DNA of 64,000 nucleotides from DASYLJ01 sp964432595 (GTDB lineage Bacteria > Desulfobacterota > Binatia > DP-6). Position numbers and translations under genes: made by a program. A model generated the notes under the pieces. It ran no database searches. It saw only the letters and a program-made list of their open reading frames with translations, and was not told where the DNA came from. Each line of letters starts with the position of its first letter. Positions within the stretch are counted from its first letter, which is position 1. The DNA is taken from the NCBI GenBank assembly GCA_964432595.1, contig CAYSOF010000006.1:62001-126000 (forward strand), in the 5' to 3' direction. Below are positions 44,981 through 54,362 of this stretch, one piece after another.

Positions 44981-45021
44981 CGGGGTTACATCGTAACCCC
45001 GGACTTCCCGCCTTCCGGGAA
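44981..45021 (+). terminator. Tandem hairpins after aldehyde dehydrogenase gene
   Basis: The first hairpin has 9-base arms (CGGGGTTAC and its complement, 44981-45001) around ATC. The second (45005-45021) pairs TTCCCG with CGGGAA around a 5-base loop. They lie 20 bases after the stop at 44961. There is no U-run, so the mechanism is uncertain, but two strong stems in a row at a gene end point to transcription termination. Confidence 0.55.
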
Positions 45022-45073
45022 ACGCCGGCGAACGCTCCGCGTCGCCAGGCGACACCCTCGGGAGGACGAGACG

Positions 45074-46468
45074 ATGGCATCCACGACGCAGCTCCGACGA
45101 CGCACCGCGACGACCCTGGCCCTGCTCGCCCTGGCGCTCTGCCAGGCGCAGCCGGGCGCCGCCGAGTCCGGCGCCCTACAGCAGCTCCCGCGGCCTTTCG
45201 GCTGCACGCTCGAGGGCGGCGACGGGATCGACTGCGCCGACGGCGTCGGCCTGGACAACGCCTACGAGCCGGCGATCAGCCCGGATGGACGGAACGTCTA
45301 CGTGCCGTCCTTCCAGGGCGGTTCGGTCGCGGTGTTCCGGCGCGACCCGACGACCGGCGTCCTGACGCAGCTGCCGGCCCCCGACGGCTGCCTGACCGAG
45401 TCCGGCGACGGCGTTACCTGCACGGCGGCGACCGGGCTCATGGGCGCCGCCTACGTGGTGGTCAGCCGGGACGGCAAGCACGTCTACGTCGGCGCCATGT
45501 ACCGCGGCATCGCCGTGTTCGCGCGCGACCCGTCCACCGGGCGGCTGACGCAGCTTCCCGGCGAGGACGGGTGCCTCCTCCAGTTTGGCGGCGGTCCGAC
45601 CGGGTGCGTCGACATCGTCGGGCCGATCGGGCCGACGTTCATGGCCATGAGCCCCGACGGGCGGACGCTCTATGCCTCGGCCCTGAACGGCGACGCCGTC
45701 GGCATCTTCGCACGCGACACGACCACCGGAGTGCTCACGCAGCTGCCCCAGCCCGCGGGGTGCGTCGCCGAGAACGGCGACGGCGTCGAGTGCACGGCGG
45801 CGATCGGCCTCGGCGGCGTCGACGCGATGGTGGTGAGCCGGAGCGGCAAGCAGCTCTACGCGGCGAGCATCGACTCCGATGCGGTGGCCATCTTCGACCG
45901 CGACCGCACGACCGGTGCCCTGACCCAGCTGCCGGGAATCGACGGCTGCATCGCCGAGAACGGCGACGGCATCACATGTGCAGACGCCGTCGGTCTGGAC
46001 GGTCCGCGGACCATCGCGATCTCGAAGACCGGGCGCCAGGTCTACGTCGGGTCGTTCGTCTCCGACACCATCGCGATCTTCACGCGCAACTCGCGGACGG
46101 GAACGCTCACCCAGCTGCCCGCCCCCGACGGCTGCCTCCAGAACGACGGCGACGGCGTCACCTGCCGGGCTGCGATGTCCATGAACGCGCCGACGTCGAT
46201 CGCGCTCAGCAAGGACGGTCGCCACGCCTACGTGACCGCCATCCACAGCGGCGCGGTGACGGCGTTCAGCCGCGACAAGCGCACCGGCGTGCTCACCCAG
46301 CTCGCGCCGCCGAACGGATGCATGACCGCCACGGGCGACGGCATCACGTGCACGGCCGGGCTCGGATTGTCCTCGGCCTCCGCGGTCGCCATCCCCGAGA
46401 ACGGCCGGCACGTCTACGTGACCTCGCACGGCGCCGACTCCATCGTGGCGCTCGCGCGGGAGAAGTGA
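45074..46468 (+). CDS. Secreted seven-repeat beta-propeller (YVTN/lactonase-like)
   Basis: The 464-residue protein has a signal peptide (about 1-30) and seven repeats of about 60 residues. Each begins with LTQLPxPxGC and contains DGxxVYV-type strands, as in YVTN or 3-carboxymuconate-cyclase-like propellers. Each repeat has a regular Cys pair (GC...C-T/A), so disulfides may staple the blades. The number fits a closed seven-blade propeller. A GGGAGGA site precedes the ATG at 45074. It converges on the RHS-like gene. Function is unknown; surface binding or recognition is inferred. Confidence 0.82.
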   Translation: MASTTQLRRRTATTLALLALALCQAQPGAAESGALQQLPRPFGCTLEGGDGIDCADGVGLDNAYEPAISPDGRNVYVPSFQGGSVAVFRRDPTTGVLTQLPAPDGCLTESGDGVTCTAATGLMGAAYVVVSRDGKHVYVGAMYRGIAVFARDPSTGRLTQLPGEDGCLLQFGGGPTGCVDIVGPIGPTFMAMSPDGRTLYASALNGDAVGIFARDTTTGVLTQLPQPAGCVAENGDGVECTAAIGLGGVDAMVVSRSGKQLYAASIDSDAVAIFDRDRTTGALTQLPGIDGCIAENGDGITCADAVGLDGPRTIAISKTGRQVYVGSFVSDTIAIFTRNSRTGTLTQLPAPDGCLQNDGDGVTCRAAMSMNAPTSIALSKDGRHAYVTAIHSGAVTAFSRDKRTGVLTQLAPPNGCMTATGDGITCTAGLGLSSASAVAIPENGRHVYVTSHGADSIVALAREK

Positions 46469-46493
46469 CGCGCCGCTTGGCTCCGCGGCAGCC

Positions 46494-46524
46494 CGTCGTC
46501 GTGAGCACGACGCTCACGACGACG
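46494..46524. terminator. Hairpin between convergent propeller and RHS genes
   Basis: Arms of 13 bases (46494-46506 and 46512-46524, perfectly complementary) flank a 5-base loop, 25 bases after the propeller stop. It lies inside the remnant of a membrane gene. A near-identical hairpin (one mismatch) exists in the coding sequence of the intact copy at 54353-54381, so it was inherited. It may serve as a bidirectional terminator here. Confidence 0.5.
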
Positions 46525-46555
46525 AGGCACGCCGTTTCCTTGCCGAGCGCCGGCT
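46495..46555 (-). pseudogene. Remnant of a membrane-protein gene (copy of 54304-54717)
   Basis: Read on the minus strand, the bases from the RHS stop codon translate to PALGKE...VVLTTTG, matching the C-terminal part of the membrane protein at 54304-54717. On DNA, 46537-46555 equals 54407-54425 over 19 bases. The segment 46495-46525 matches 54353-54383 at 29 of 31 positions, with a 12-base in-frame deletion between. The remnant begins exactly at the RHS 3' end. It shows that a related gene once stood here and was cut when the present junction formed. Confidence 0.7.
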
Positions 46556-49500
46556 CACCGATTGCCGCGCCCGGCCCCGAGCGGCCGGACGACCCGCTGC
46601 ATGTTGCCCGCCCCCTGGACCAGCTCGAGCCCGCCCTCCTGCGCGGCGCGGCCGACCTGCTGTGCCGCCGCCTGCTCCGCCGCGGCGATCTCGTTGCTGA
46701 CGACGCGCGCGATGCCGAGCTCGGCCTCGCGATGGCTGATCAGCTGCAGCGCCGGAGCGCGGCCGCCGCGCGCGACGGCCTGACCCACCGCCGGCGCCAA
46801 GGCCCGCTCGGCGCCGGCCGCTGCGCCACGCAGGCCACCGCCGCCTCCCGCCACGGCCCCGCCGGCCACCGCTCCGCAGATCTGCCCACCGATGAACTCC
46901 GGGCTGCCTCGGTCGACGAGCGCTTCGAGGTCGAGGGCGTCGAGCACGAGGTCGTAGGTGTCGCCCTCCGACGTCGTGCCGTTCACCAGGTCCACGATGG
47001 CGCGCACGCCGTCGATGATCTGGTCGATCGAGGTCGTCACCCCCGGCATCACCATGTCGACGATGCCGCGCACACCCTGCACCACGCCGAGTCCCACCCC
47101 GGCGAGGAAGCTGTTCCAGTCGAAGAGTCCCGTCGGGTCGACCCCGTTCACCGGGTCGTTGCCGGCGTAGGTGTAGAGGTTGGTGTCGCCGCCGGCGAAG
47201 CGGATCGGATCCGGCGTCATCCAGCGGCCGGTCGCGGCGTCGTACTCGCGCACGCCGATACGCACCAGACCCGTGTCGCGGTCGTACAGCCCGCCCGCGA
47301 ACCCGAACGGCTGGAAGCCGGGGTTGGTGTCGCCGGTGACGTTGCCGAAGGCGTCGTAGTCGAGGCGCTGGACGATCGCGCCCGAGTCCGCGTCGAGCAC
47401 CAGCCGGACGCTGCCGGCGGCGTCGGTGACGAGCCGGAACGCGGTGCCGCCCTTCAGCACGTACGCCGGCACCGTGCCGCCGGCGTACACGAAGCGCGCG
47501 ACGACCGTGCCGGCGCCGTCGAGCTCGGCCACCGGCCGCAGCGCGTCGGCGTACAGGAAGCCCTGCGCGAGCGCGCCGTCGACGCGCTTGCCGATGCGCC
47601 GTCCCTCGCCGTCGGCGAGGTAGTCGAGCGTGCGGCCGTCGGGCAGCTCGACGCGCGCGAGCTGCCCGAACGCATCCCAGCCGTACGCGGTCGTGTCGCC
47701 GCCCTGCGTGCGCTCGACGCGCCGCCCGCTGCCGTCGTGGGCGAAGGCGGCGCTCCCGCGCGTCACGAGGCGGTCCTGGACGTCGTAGGTGGCGGTGACG
47801 CTCGGCCCGGCGGCATCGGACGTCACGCGGTTGCCGTTGGCGTCGTACGCGTACTCCTCGACCAGCACGCCGTCGCGGCGAACCTCGGTGAGGCGATCGG
47901 CGGTGTCGTAGGTATAGACGTAGGCGCGGGTGACGCCGCTCACCGTCTCCGTCATCGCCGTGATGTGGCCGAGCGCGTTGCGCGTGTAGACGGCGGCGTA
48001 CTGCACGACGTCGTTGGCACGCGCCTCGTAGGTCGCCGCCGAGGCGAACGGATCGTACGTCCACTCGTCGGCGACGACGCCGAGGGTGGTGCCGGTCGGG
48101 AGCCCGGTGTCGGCGTAGCGGGCGATCGCCAGCAGGCCGGCAGCGGTGACGAGCCCGTCGGGGTCGTACGCGAAGCTCACCTCGTCGACGCCGCCCACGC
48201 CGTCGGTGGCGGGCCGCAGCGCCGCGTCCCAGGTACGCGTCACCGTGCCGGCCACCGGACCGGTCCAGGTGCGGCTGGTGACGAAGGCGCCGTCGTAGCC
48301 GTACGTCAGGACGACCCCGCCCGGTGCCGTCACCGTCGCGAGCCGTCCGGCGCCGTCGTAGGTGCGGGCGTAGGCTGCCGCCTCCACGCCGTTGCGCGTC
48401 AGCGTGTGGGTCGCGAGGCGGCCGCCGTCGTCGTAGCCGAGCGTGAGTATCTCGGCATCGGGCCGCGTCACCGTCGCGAGACGGCGGTCGGCGTCGACGG
48501 TCCAGGTCGTCGGTCCCGTGCCGGCGAGCGCGGGCGGAGTGTGAGCCACCAGCTCGCGTCGTGCGTCCCAGGTGAGGCCATGCGCGGGACGGCCCGGCGG
48601 CGCGATCGACGTCACGAGCCCGGCCGCGTCGTAGCCGAGACCCACGACGCGCCCGTCGGCGAAGGTCGAGGCGACGAGCCGGCCCGCGTCGTCGTAGCCG
48701 TAGCCGACCGAGCGGCCGAGCGGGTCGGTGACCTGCTGGAGGCGCCCGGTCGCGTCGTAGGCGAACGCGAGCGTGCGCGCGGCGGCGTCCTCCCCGGTGG
48801 TGATCGCCGCGAGGCGCCCGCGGTCGTCGTAGGTGACGGCGGTGGGGGCGAGCCCCGGTGCCTCGAGCCGTACCGGCCGCGCGAGCGCGTCCAGCGCGAT
48901 CGTGCGGGTACGGCCGGCCGGACTCGTGGTGGTCACGGTGCGCGTCGCGCGGTCGAAGGCGATCGTCGTCTTGGCGCCGGCGACCGTCACGTCGTCGACC
49001 ATCGTCTCGAGGCTCGTCGGGTCGGCGGGATCGGCGAGCGTCACAGTGCGGGTCGCGGCCAGCACGCTCTCGAGGCCGCTCGGGAGGCGCAGCGTCTGCT
49101 TCGCCGTCGTCGGCGCGGCCATGTCGAAGCGCGGATCGGGCGACGCGACGTGCGTCAGGGTCGTGCCGTCGGGTGACGTGATCGTGACGGCGCCGCCGTC
49201 GATGGAGCGATCGCTGCGGGCGCTGGTGCCGTCTGGCGCGGTGACGGTGCGCCGCTCGATCCCGGTCGGCAGCCGCTCGACGCGCGAGCGGGTTTCGAGC
49301 GCGAGCGGCGACGTGCGCGTCACCTCGAAGCCGCCGGGCAGCGTGTCGCGGGCGAGCGTCTGCGTGTGCAGCGCGGGGTCGGTGTCGCCGATCAGCCGGC
49401 CGTCGCCGTCGTAGGTGAACGTCGTCGTGCCCGCGCGCGGGTCGACGAGGCTGGTGAGCAGGCCGTCGTCGGTCGAGGCCAGGCCGACCGCGTCGCCGGC

Positions 49501-52500
49501 CGGATTCGTGACGCCGGCGAGGAAGCCGTTGGCGTCGACCGCGAGCACCGTGGTGCCGCCGTCGGGGCCGACGATGGCGGTCGGGTTGCCGGCGCCGTCG
49601 CGCTCGACCGTGGTGACGTCCTCGCCGGTCCCGGTGGGCTGCACGACGCGCGCCAGGCGGCCCTCGCCGTCGTACTCGAACGCGAGCAGCGTGGCGCCGG
49701 TGAGCGTCGACAACGTCCGCAGGTGGCGGCCGCTGGCGTCGAAGACGTAGAGGCCACGCCCGTCCTCCGACGGCAGAGCGACGTCGGTGGCCGAGAAGCC
49801 GGGCAGCGCGGCGCCGATGCGGCGGATGCGCCGTGGCGTCAGATTCACCAGATAGAGGGCCTGATCGGGCCCGCGCCGCAGTGTGGTCGGCTCCCGCAGG
49901 CGCGCCTGGATCGCCGGGCCTCCGTCCCCGCTGGCGCAGTCCTGGCCCGCGAAGCACGTCTCGCCGGTGCCGGCGACAGTGCGGATGATGCCCTGCGGGT
50001 CGACGATTCGCAGCCGCCCGGTCTGCGTGTCGGTGAAGGAGATGGTTCCGTCGGGCGCGACGTCGAGCCCGGCCGGACCGTTGATGCGCGCGCTGGTGGC
50101 CGGGCCGCCGTCGCCGGTGAAGCCGTTCTGTCCGCTGGCCAGACCCGCGACGCGCTCGACGATGCCGTCGGGACGAATGCGACGGATCACGTTGCCGTCG
50201 CTCAGAAAGACGCTGCCGTCCGGCCCCAGCGCGAGCGCGTTCAGGAATTCGACACGCGCCGCGGACGCGGGCTGGCCGTCGTTGCACGGCGGGTTGTTGA
50301 AGAAGCGCCTGCAGCGCTCACCGCCGCCGAGCACGGTCGTGACGATGCCGTCGGGATCGACGTAGCGCAGCCGGGGCGGATTGTTGCCCCCGCCGGTGTC
50401 GATCACGTAGATGCCGCCGTCCGGCATGACGACCAAGTCGGCCTGCGGGCACATGCGGCTCTCGATGGCCGGGATGCCGTCCGCGCCGGGTGGACCGTCG
50501 CAGCCCTCGTTGCCGCTGGGGCCATCGTTCCGCTTGCCGGCGACGGTCCGGATGATGCCGTCCGCGCCGATCCTTCGGATCACGTTCACGTCGACGACGT
50601 AGACGCTGCCGTCCGGTCCGACGGTGAGGTCTCCCGGAGCGAGGAGCCGCGCGTCGAGCGCGGGCCCGCCATCGCCGTACGGCCGCGGCGTGCCCGACGT
50701 CGGGTTGCCGGCGACGACGGTCACGGTGCCGTCGGGGTGACGGCGGAACACCCGTCCCGACTGGCCGGCCAGGTCCACGAGGAAGTACAGGCTGCCGTCG
50801 GGACCGAAGGCGAACGCCTGCTCCGTCATCGTGAGCCCACCGAGGTCGATGCGGTCGATCACCCGCCCGAGCGCCTCGGCGCTGCGCCGCCGGCCGTTGC
50901 CCTCGCGCAGCACGCGCGCCGTCGGGTCGTAGACGTGGTGCACGTCGAGCGTCCAGCCGCCGAGGCCGATGCCGCGCGCGTCGTCGGCGCGCAACGCCAC
51001 CTTGAACGGCCGCGACAGCGATACCTCGCTCCGCGCAGGCACCGCGCTGATCGCGCCGCCGAACTGCGCGAAGGCGTTCCCGAGCTGCGACGGCGTCAGG
51101 TAGACCGCCTGGTAGACGTACTCGACGGCGCCGCTCGCGGTCTGCGCGCCCTGGACGGGGCGGCCGTAGACGTCGAGACCGTCCCACGTGAACGTCGTGC
51201 GCAGGTTCGCTCCGGGCGAGAACTCCTGCACGTGGCGCCGGCCCGCGACATCGACATGGAGCCGGATCGCCTGCAGGCTCGCCGGCAGCGTCGCGCCGCT
51301 CAGCGGGATGTCGAGCAGGCGCGCGGCGGTCCGTCCCGGCACGCGATCGCTGCGGTAGTGCAGCGTGAAGGGCGTGCCGGCGACGCCGATCGACTCGCCC
51401 AACACCTGCGCCTCGCATTCGATGATGCTGCCGGCGCCCTCGCACTGCTCGTCGGGCGACGGATCGCTGGTCGGGTCGTCGACGTCCGGCGCGATGGCGT
51501 CGGCGGGCGGACCGTACGGCCAGTTGCAGTCCCACGGCGTGAAGTGGCGGATCGGCACGCGCCACAGCGTCGTGCCCGGCGCGTACAGCCCGGCCAGCGA
51601 CTCGCGCTCGGCGTCGGTGATGCCGACGTCGTCGAGCGCGGCACCGCTGTCGGCCACGCCGTCGCCGGTCACGTCCACGTCGGCGTGGTCGCCGCTGATC
51701 CCGACGACGCCGATCACGCGGCCGTTCTCGGAGGCCACCCAGCCCCCGCGCTCGCGATCGAAGTAGCCCGCGGGTACGGGCATGCCCACGGGGAAGCCGA
51801 GGAAGTTCTCGACGTAGAACGGCAGCGCACGGTCGAAGCGCACGCTGGAGGCTCCTTCGGCCATGGCCTCGTCGACCGACAGCTCGACCGCGTACGTGTA
51901 GCCGCTGGCCACCGGGAGCCCACCCGGCATCGCCGCGGGCCCCGTGTCGCCGACCGTGTACTCGGTGGCGCGGACGGTGAGCTGCGTCATCGCGTGCGTG
52001 GAGCCGTCGGGCATGACGGCCTCGGCGGCGGTGCCGCCGGGCACCAGCAGGGTCGCCCGCCGGCTGCCCGACGCGTCGGTCTGCACGCTGCCGCGCGCGA
52101 CGGTGATGGGCGATGCGCCGGTCAGGTCGATCGCCGTCGCCTCGGCGTCGAGCGGGACCAGGACCACGTCGGGAAGAACCACGAAGTCCTGCCACGGCAC
52201 GTCGGCCGACCGCTGCGCGGGGAGGAAGCCCGCCTTGCTCATGACGACCGTGAGCGCCCCTCCGCCGGCGACGGCGAGATCCCAGCCGCCGTCGGCGCGG
52301 CTGAGCGTCTGTCCCAGCTCCGGGCGGCCTTGCACCGCCACGAGCACGCCGGTCAACGGATCGCCGGCGCGGGTCAGCACCCGACCCCGCAGCACGGCGG
52401 CCCGCACGGGCGCGATGGCGTCCGCCGCCACGTTGAACTGCACGGGCTGCGGCCCGGCGTACAGGAACGCCGTCGCGGAGGCGAAGTCGGTGGTCGTCGA

Positions 52501-53241
52501 CGGATCGAGCGGTGGCGCGGTGGCGGCCGGATCGGGCGGTGGCACCGTGGGCAGGCTGGTGGTCGTGGTCACGAGCGTGGTCGTGGTCGACGACGACGAC
52601 GTCGTGCTCGTGCTGCTGCTCGTGCTCGTCGTCGTCGAGACGGTGGTCGACGATCCCCCCGGGAGCGTGGTCGACGGCGCGGTGCTCGACGAGGTCGTGG
52701 TGGTCGTGGTCGACGTCGTGGCCTCCTCGGCGACGCAGCCGCAGGCGTCGGTGCACTGCGCAGCGGGCTCGCATCCCCCGAGGACAGGCTCGCACGTCTC
52801 GCCGCCCGCCACGTCGAGCACGCCGTCGCCGCACGTCGAGCGCACCGCCGTGAAGGAGCGCGCGCGCAGCTTCTTGGCGCGCAGCGTTCCGCGCAGCACG
52901 GCGCAATCGGGCGTCTCGATCTTGGCGATGAGCCGCACGCGTCGAACGTCGCCGCAGGCCGGCCAACGGACCACGACCTTGGTGAAGCGGCGCGTCGCGC
53001 GGATCGTCGCGCGGACGGCCGGGCAGCGCTCGCCGAGCGCCACCGTGATCCCGTCGACCGCCAGCGCCTCGGTGCCGACGGTGCCGCCGGTCGCATCCGG
53101 CAGCAGCGCCCCGGCTCCCGGCAGCACCAGGAACCGGCCGGGGGGGCACGGCGCGGGTTTCGGCTTGCGCGCCGACGCGCGCTCGCGATCGCCGGACGCC
53201 AGGAGGACCAGCAACAACGCCAGAGGCAGTGCCCACCGCAT
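46555..53241 (-). CDS. Large secreted RHS/YD-repeat protein with NHL repeats (teneurin-like)
   Basis: The 2228-residue protein has a signal peptide (about 1-22), a Cys-rich region with CGDGVLDVAGGETCE, a Thr/Ser linker (about 180-235) and a carboxypeptidase-regulatory-like module. NHL-type propeller repeats follow (YGDGGPALDARLLAPGDLTVGPDGSVYVVD). More than 30 YD/RHS repeats (YDxxGRL) come next and form a shell, then the RHS core GRWMTPDPIRFAGGDTNLYTY...DPTGL ending near residue 2039. The tail of 189 residues is Ala/Gly-rich and matches no toxin family I know. No immunity gene follows; instead the propeller gene converges. The start ATG at 53241 begins the signal peptide. Confidence 0.88.
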   Translation of the reverse strand: MRWALPLALLLVLLASGDRERASARKPKPAPCPPGRFLVLPGAGALLPDATGGTVGTEALAVDGITVALGERCPAVRATIRATRRFTKVVVRWPACGDVRRVRLIAKIETPDCAVLRGTLRAKKLRARSFTAVRSTCGDGVLDVAGGETCEPVLGGCEPAAQCTDACGCVAEEATTSTTTTTTSSSTAPSTTLPGGSSTTVSTTTSTSSSTSTTSSSSTTTTLVTTTTSLPTVPPPDPAATAPPLDPSTTTDFASATAFLYAGPQPVQFNVAADAIAPVRAAVLRGRVLTRAGDPLTGVLVAVQGRPELGQTLSRADGGWDLAVAGGGALTVVMSKAGFLPAQRSADVPWQDFVVLPDVVLVPLDAEATAIDLTGASPITVARGSVQTDASGSRRATLLVPGGTAAEAVMPDGSTHAMTQLTVRATEYTVGDTGPAAMPGGLPVASGYTYAVELSVDEAMAEGASSVRFDRALPFYVENFLGFPVGMPVPAGYFDRERGGWVASENGRVIGVVGISGDHADVDVTGDGVADSGAALDDVGITDAERESLAGLYAPGTTLWRVPIRHFTPWDCNWPYGPPADAIAPDVDDPTSDPSPDEQCEGAGSIIECEAQVLGESIGVAGTPFTLHYRSDRVPGRTAARLLDIPLSGATLPASLQAIRLHVDVAGRRHVQEFSPGANLRTTFTWDGLDVYGRPVQGAQTASGAVEYVYQAVYLTPSQLGNAFAQFGGAISAVPARSEVSLSRPFKVALRADDARGIGLGGWTLDVHHVYDPTARVLREGNGRRRSAEALGRVIDRIDLGGLTMTEQAFAFGPDGSLYFLVDLAGQSGRVFRRHPDGTVTVVAGNPTSGTPRPYGDGGPALDARLLAPGDLTVGPDGSVYVVDVNVIRRIGADGIIRTVAGKRNDGPSGNEGCDGPPGADGIPAIESRMCPQADLVVMPDGGIYVIDTGGGNNPPRLRYVDPDGIVTTVLGGGERCRRFFNNPPCNDGQPASAARVEFLNALALGPDGSVFLSDGNVIRRIRPDGIVERVAGLASGQNGFTGDGGPATSARINGPAGLDVAPDGTISFTDTQTGRLRIVDPQGIIRTVAGTGETCFAGQDCASGDGGPAIQARLREPTTLRRGPDQALYLVNLTPRRIRRIGAALPGFSATDVALPSEDGRGLYVFDASGRHLRTLSTLTGATLLAFEYDGEGRLARVVQPTGTGEDVTTVERDGAGNPTAIVGPDGGTTVLAVDANGFLAGVTNPAGDAVGLASTDDGLLTSLVDPRAGTTTFTYDGDGRLIGDTDPALHTQTLARDTLPGGFEVTRTSPLALETRSRVERLPTGIERRTVTAPDGTSARSDRSIDGGAVTITSPDGTTLTHVASPDPRFDMAAPTTAKQTLRLPSGLESVLAATRTVTLADPADPTSLETMVDDVTVAGAKTTIAFDRATRTVTTTSPAGRTRTIALDALARPVRLEAPGLAPTAVTYDDRGRLAAITTGEDAAARTLAFAYDATGRLQQVTDPLGRSVGYGYDDAGRLVASTFADGRVVGLGYDAAGLVTSIAPPGRPAHGLTWDARRELVAHTPPALAGTGPTTWTVDADRRLATVTRPDAEILTLGYDDGGRLATHTLTRNGVEAAAYARTYDGAGRLATVTAPGGVVLTYGYDGAFVTSRTWTGPVAGTVTRTWDAALRPATDGVGGVDEVSFAYDPDGLVTAAGLLAIARYADTGLPTGTTLGVVADEWTYDPFASAATYEARANDVVQYAAVYTRNALGHITAMTETVSGVTRAYVYTYDTADRLTEVRRDGVLVEEYAYDANGNRVTSDAAGPSVTATYDVQDRLVTRGSAAFAHDGSGRRVERTQGGDTTAYGWDAFGQLARVELPDGRTLDYLADGEGRRIGKRVDGALAQGFLYADALRPVAELDGAGTVVARFVYAGGTVPAYVLKGGTAFRLVTDAAGSVRLVLDADSGAIVQRLDYDAFGNVTGDTNPGFQPFGFAGGLYDRDTGLVRIGVREYDAATGRWMTPDPIRFAGGDTNLYTYAGNDPVNGVDPTGLFDWNSFLAGVGLGVVQGVRGIVDMVMPGVTTSIDQIIDGVRAIVDLVNGTTSEGDTYDLVLDALDLEALVDRGSPEFIGGQICGAVAGGAVAGGGGGLRGAAAGAERALAPAVGQAVARGGRAPALQLISHREAELGIARVVSNEIAAAEQAAAQQVGRAAQEGGLELVQGAGNMQRVVRPLGAGRGNR

Positions 53242-53336
53242 GGTGTCACTAGACCCGAGACGATGGACCCGGCTTCCTCCACACAGACGACCACGGGTCG
53301 TCCGAACTGACGACGTGGAGGCGCGCCGAGCGCCGG

Positions 53337-53747
53337 CTACGTCGAGGCGACGGAGCGGCCGGCACCGTCGCGCGACTGGGCCGCCAGCACGCGCAGGACG
53401 CGACGCACGAGGGGACGCACCAGGAACTCCGGCAGACCGTTCTCCGACGCGGCGAGCGTCGTGAAGGTCTCCTCGATCTCCGCCCGTTCCTCCGCCGTGG
53501 GCCACCCGCCCGCGCGCACGCGCTGGTGCATGTCGGTGAGCAAGCGCTGGATGGACCGCATGCGCAGCGCGAGGAGCAACGACCCGAGCAGCGGGAAGTA
53601 GCTGAAGGTCCAGGCCAGCGGGAGGACGATCACGAGCGCGACGTCGTCACGCTCGAGCCCGGCGGACACCTTGGCGATCGCCCAGCCCCAGAGCACGACG
53701 AGCCCGGCGACGTAGAGGAGCACCCAGCGCAGACTGCCTCGCGCCAT
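53337..53747 (-). CDS. Small membrane protein with two spans
   Basis: The 136-residue protein has two hydrophobic spans (about 7-28 and 36-58), then a charged, helical C-terminal half (RSIQRLLTDMHQRVRAGGWPTAEERAEIEETF...). No family is recognised. It lies upstream of the RHS gene on the same strand, separated by 95 bases, so it may be cotranscribed with it. The possibility that it helps RHS export or acts as an accessory is inference from position. The ATG at 53747 starts the first span. Confidence 0.6.
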   Translation of the reverse strand: MARGSLRWVLLYVAGLVVLWGWAIAKVSAGLERDDVALVIVLPLAWTFSYFPLLGSLLLALRMRSIQRLLTDMHQRVRAGGWPTAEERAEIEETFTTLAASENGLPEFLVRPLVRRVLRVLAAQSRDGAGRSVAST

Positions 53748-53846
53748 CGATCGGATTATCGGCAGCCCCCGCGGCGGGCTTGATCGCTACCGGCCTCGCC
53801 GTGCGAGATGCTTTACTTCCCGCACAGAATGCGGTTCTCCCGCGCG

Positions 53847-54362
53847 ATGAACGCGACACAGCAGTCCCGTCTGGTGGCCCACGGTGCGCTGGTGTTCCTG
53901 CTCGGCCTGGCCGCCGGGTTTCCCTTCGCGTTCGAGATCCTGGGCCGCCTCGAGCTGTGGCCCATCCCCGGGAGCGTTCCGGTCGACATGCCGGGCGACG
54001 TGCGCGGGTGGCGCATGGCCCACCTCGAGGGGATCTTGAACGGCCTCGTGCTGATCGCGGTCGGCGCGGTCGGCAACCATCTTCGGCTCGGACCCCGCGG
54101 GGTCGCCTGGGTCGTCTACGGCCTTCTCGTGTGCGCATGGGGGAACATCGTCGCGTCGTGGATCGGGCCGCTCACGGAGACGCGGGGGCTCGCCTTCACC
54201 GCGGGCTGGAACGGCCTCGTCTACCTGCTCTTCGTGGCGGCGATCATCGGCGGGGTGGGCGCGATGCTGATGGTCTTCGTCGGGGCGCGGGCGGCGATGC
54301 GCGCTACGACAGTACCGCGCGCGCCAGCAGCCACGCCGTCCCCAGATAGCCGGTCGTCGTGA
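53847..54362 (+). CDS. Styrene-oxide-isomerase-like membrane protein
   Basis: The product, about 171 residues, has four membrane spans. The second begins AHLEGILNGLVLI, where His and Asn at the spacing H-x5-N match the heme-contacting residues of styrene oxide isomerase (StyC). A second motif, AWGNIV, resembles WANV of StyC, but a conserved Asp near it is not evident. So a heme-binding isomerase-type fold is plausible, while the reaction is unknown. Start choice among 53808, 53829 and 53847 is uncertain. It overlaps the convergent membrane gene by 59 bases at the 3' ends. Confidence 0.62.
   Translation: MNATQQSRLVAHGALVFLLGLAAGFPFAFEILGRLELWPIPGSVPVDMPGDVRGWRMAHLEGILNGLVLIAVGAVGNHLRLGPRGVAWVVYGLLVCAWGNIVASWIGPLTETRGLAFTAGWNGLVYLLFVAAIIGGVGAMLMVFVGARAAMRATTVPRAPAATPSPDSRSS

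Noticed and set aside
52560..52720. Short-period ACG/GTC repeat tract, considered as CRISPR or microsatellite
   Set aside because: It has no spacers, and it codes for the Thr/Ser linker of the RHS protein in frame.
49366..53310. Plus-strand frame of 1314 codons opposite the RHS gene
   Set aside because: It is an antisense shadow; the RHS frame has a signal peptide, NHL and YD repeats in order.
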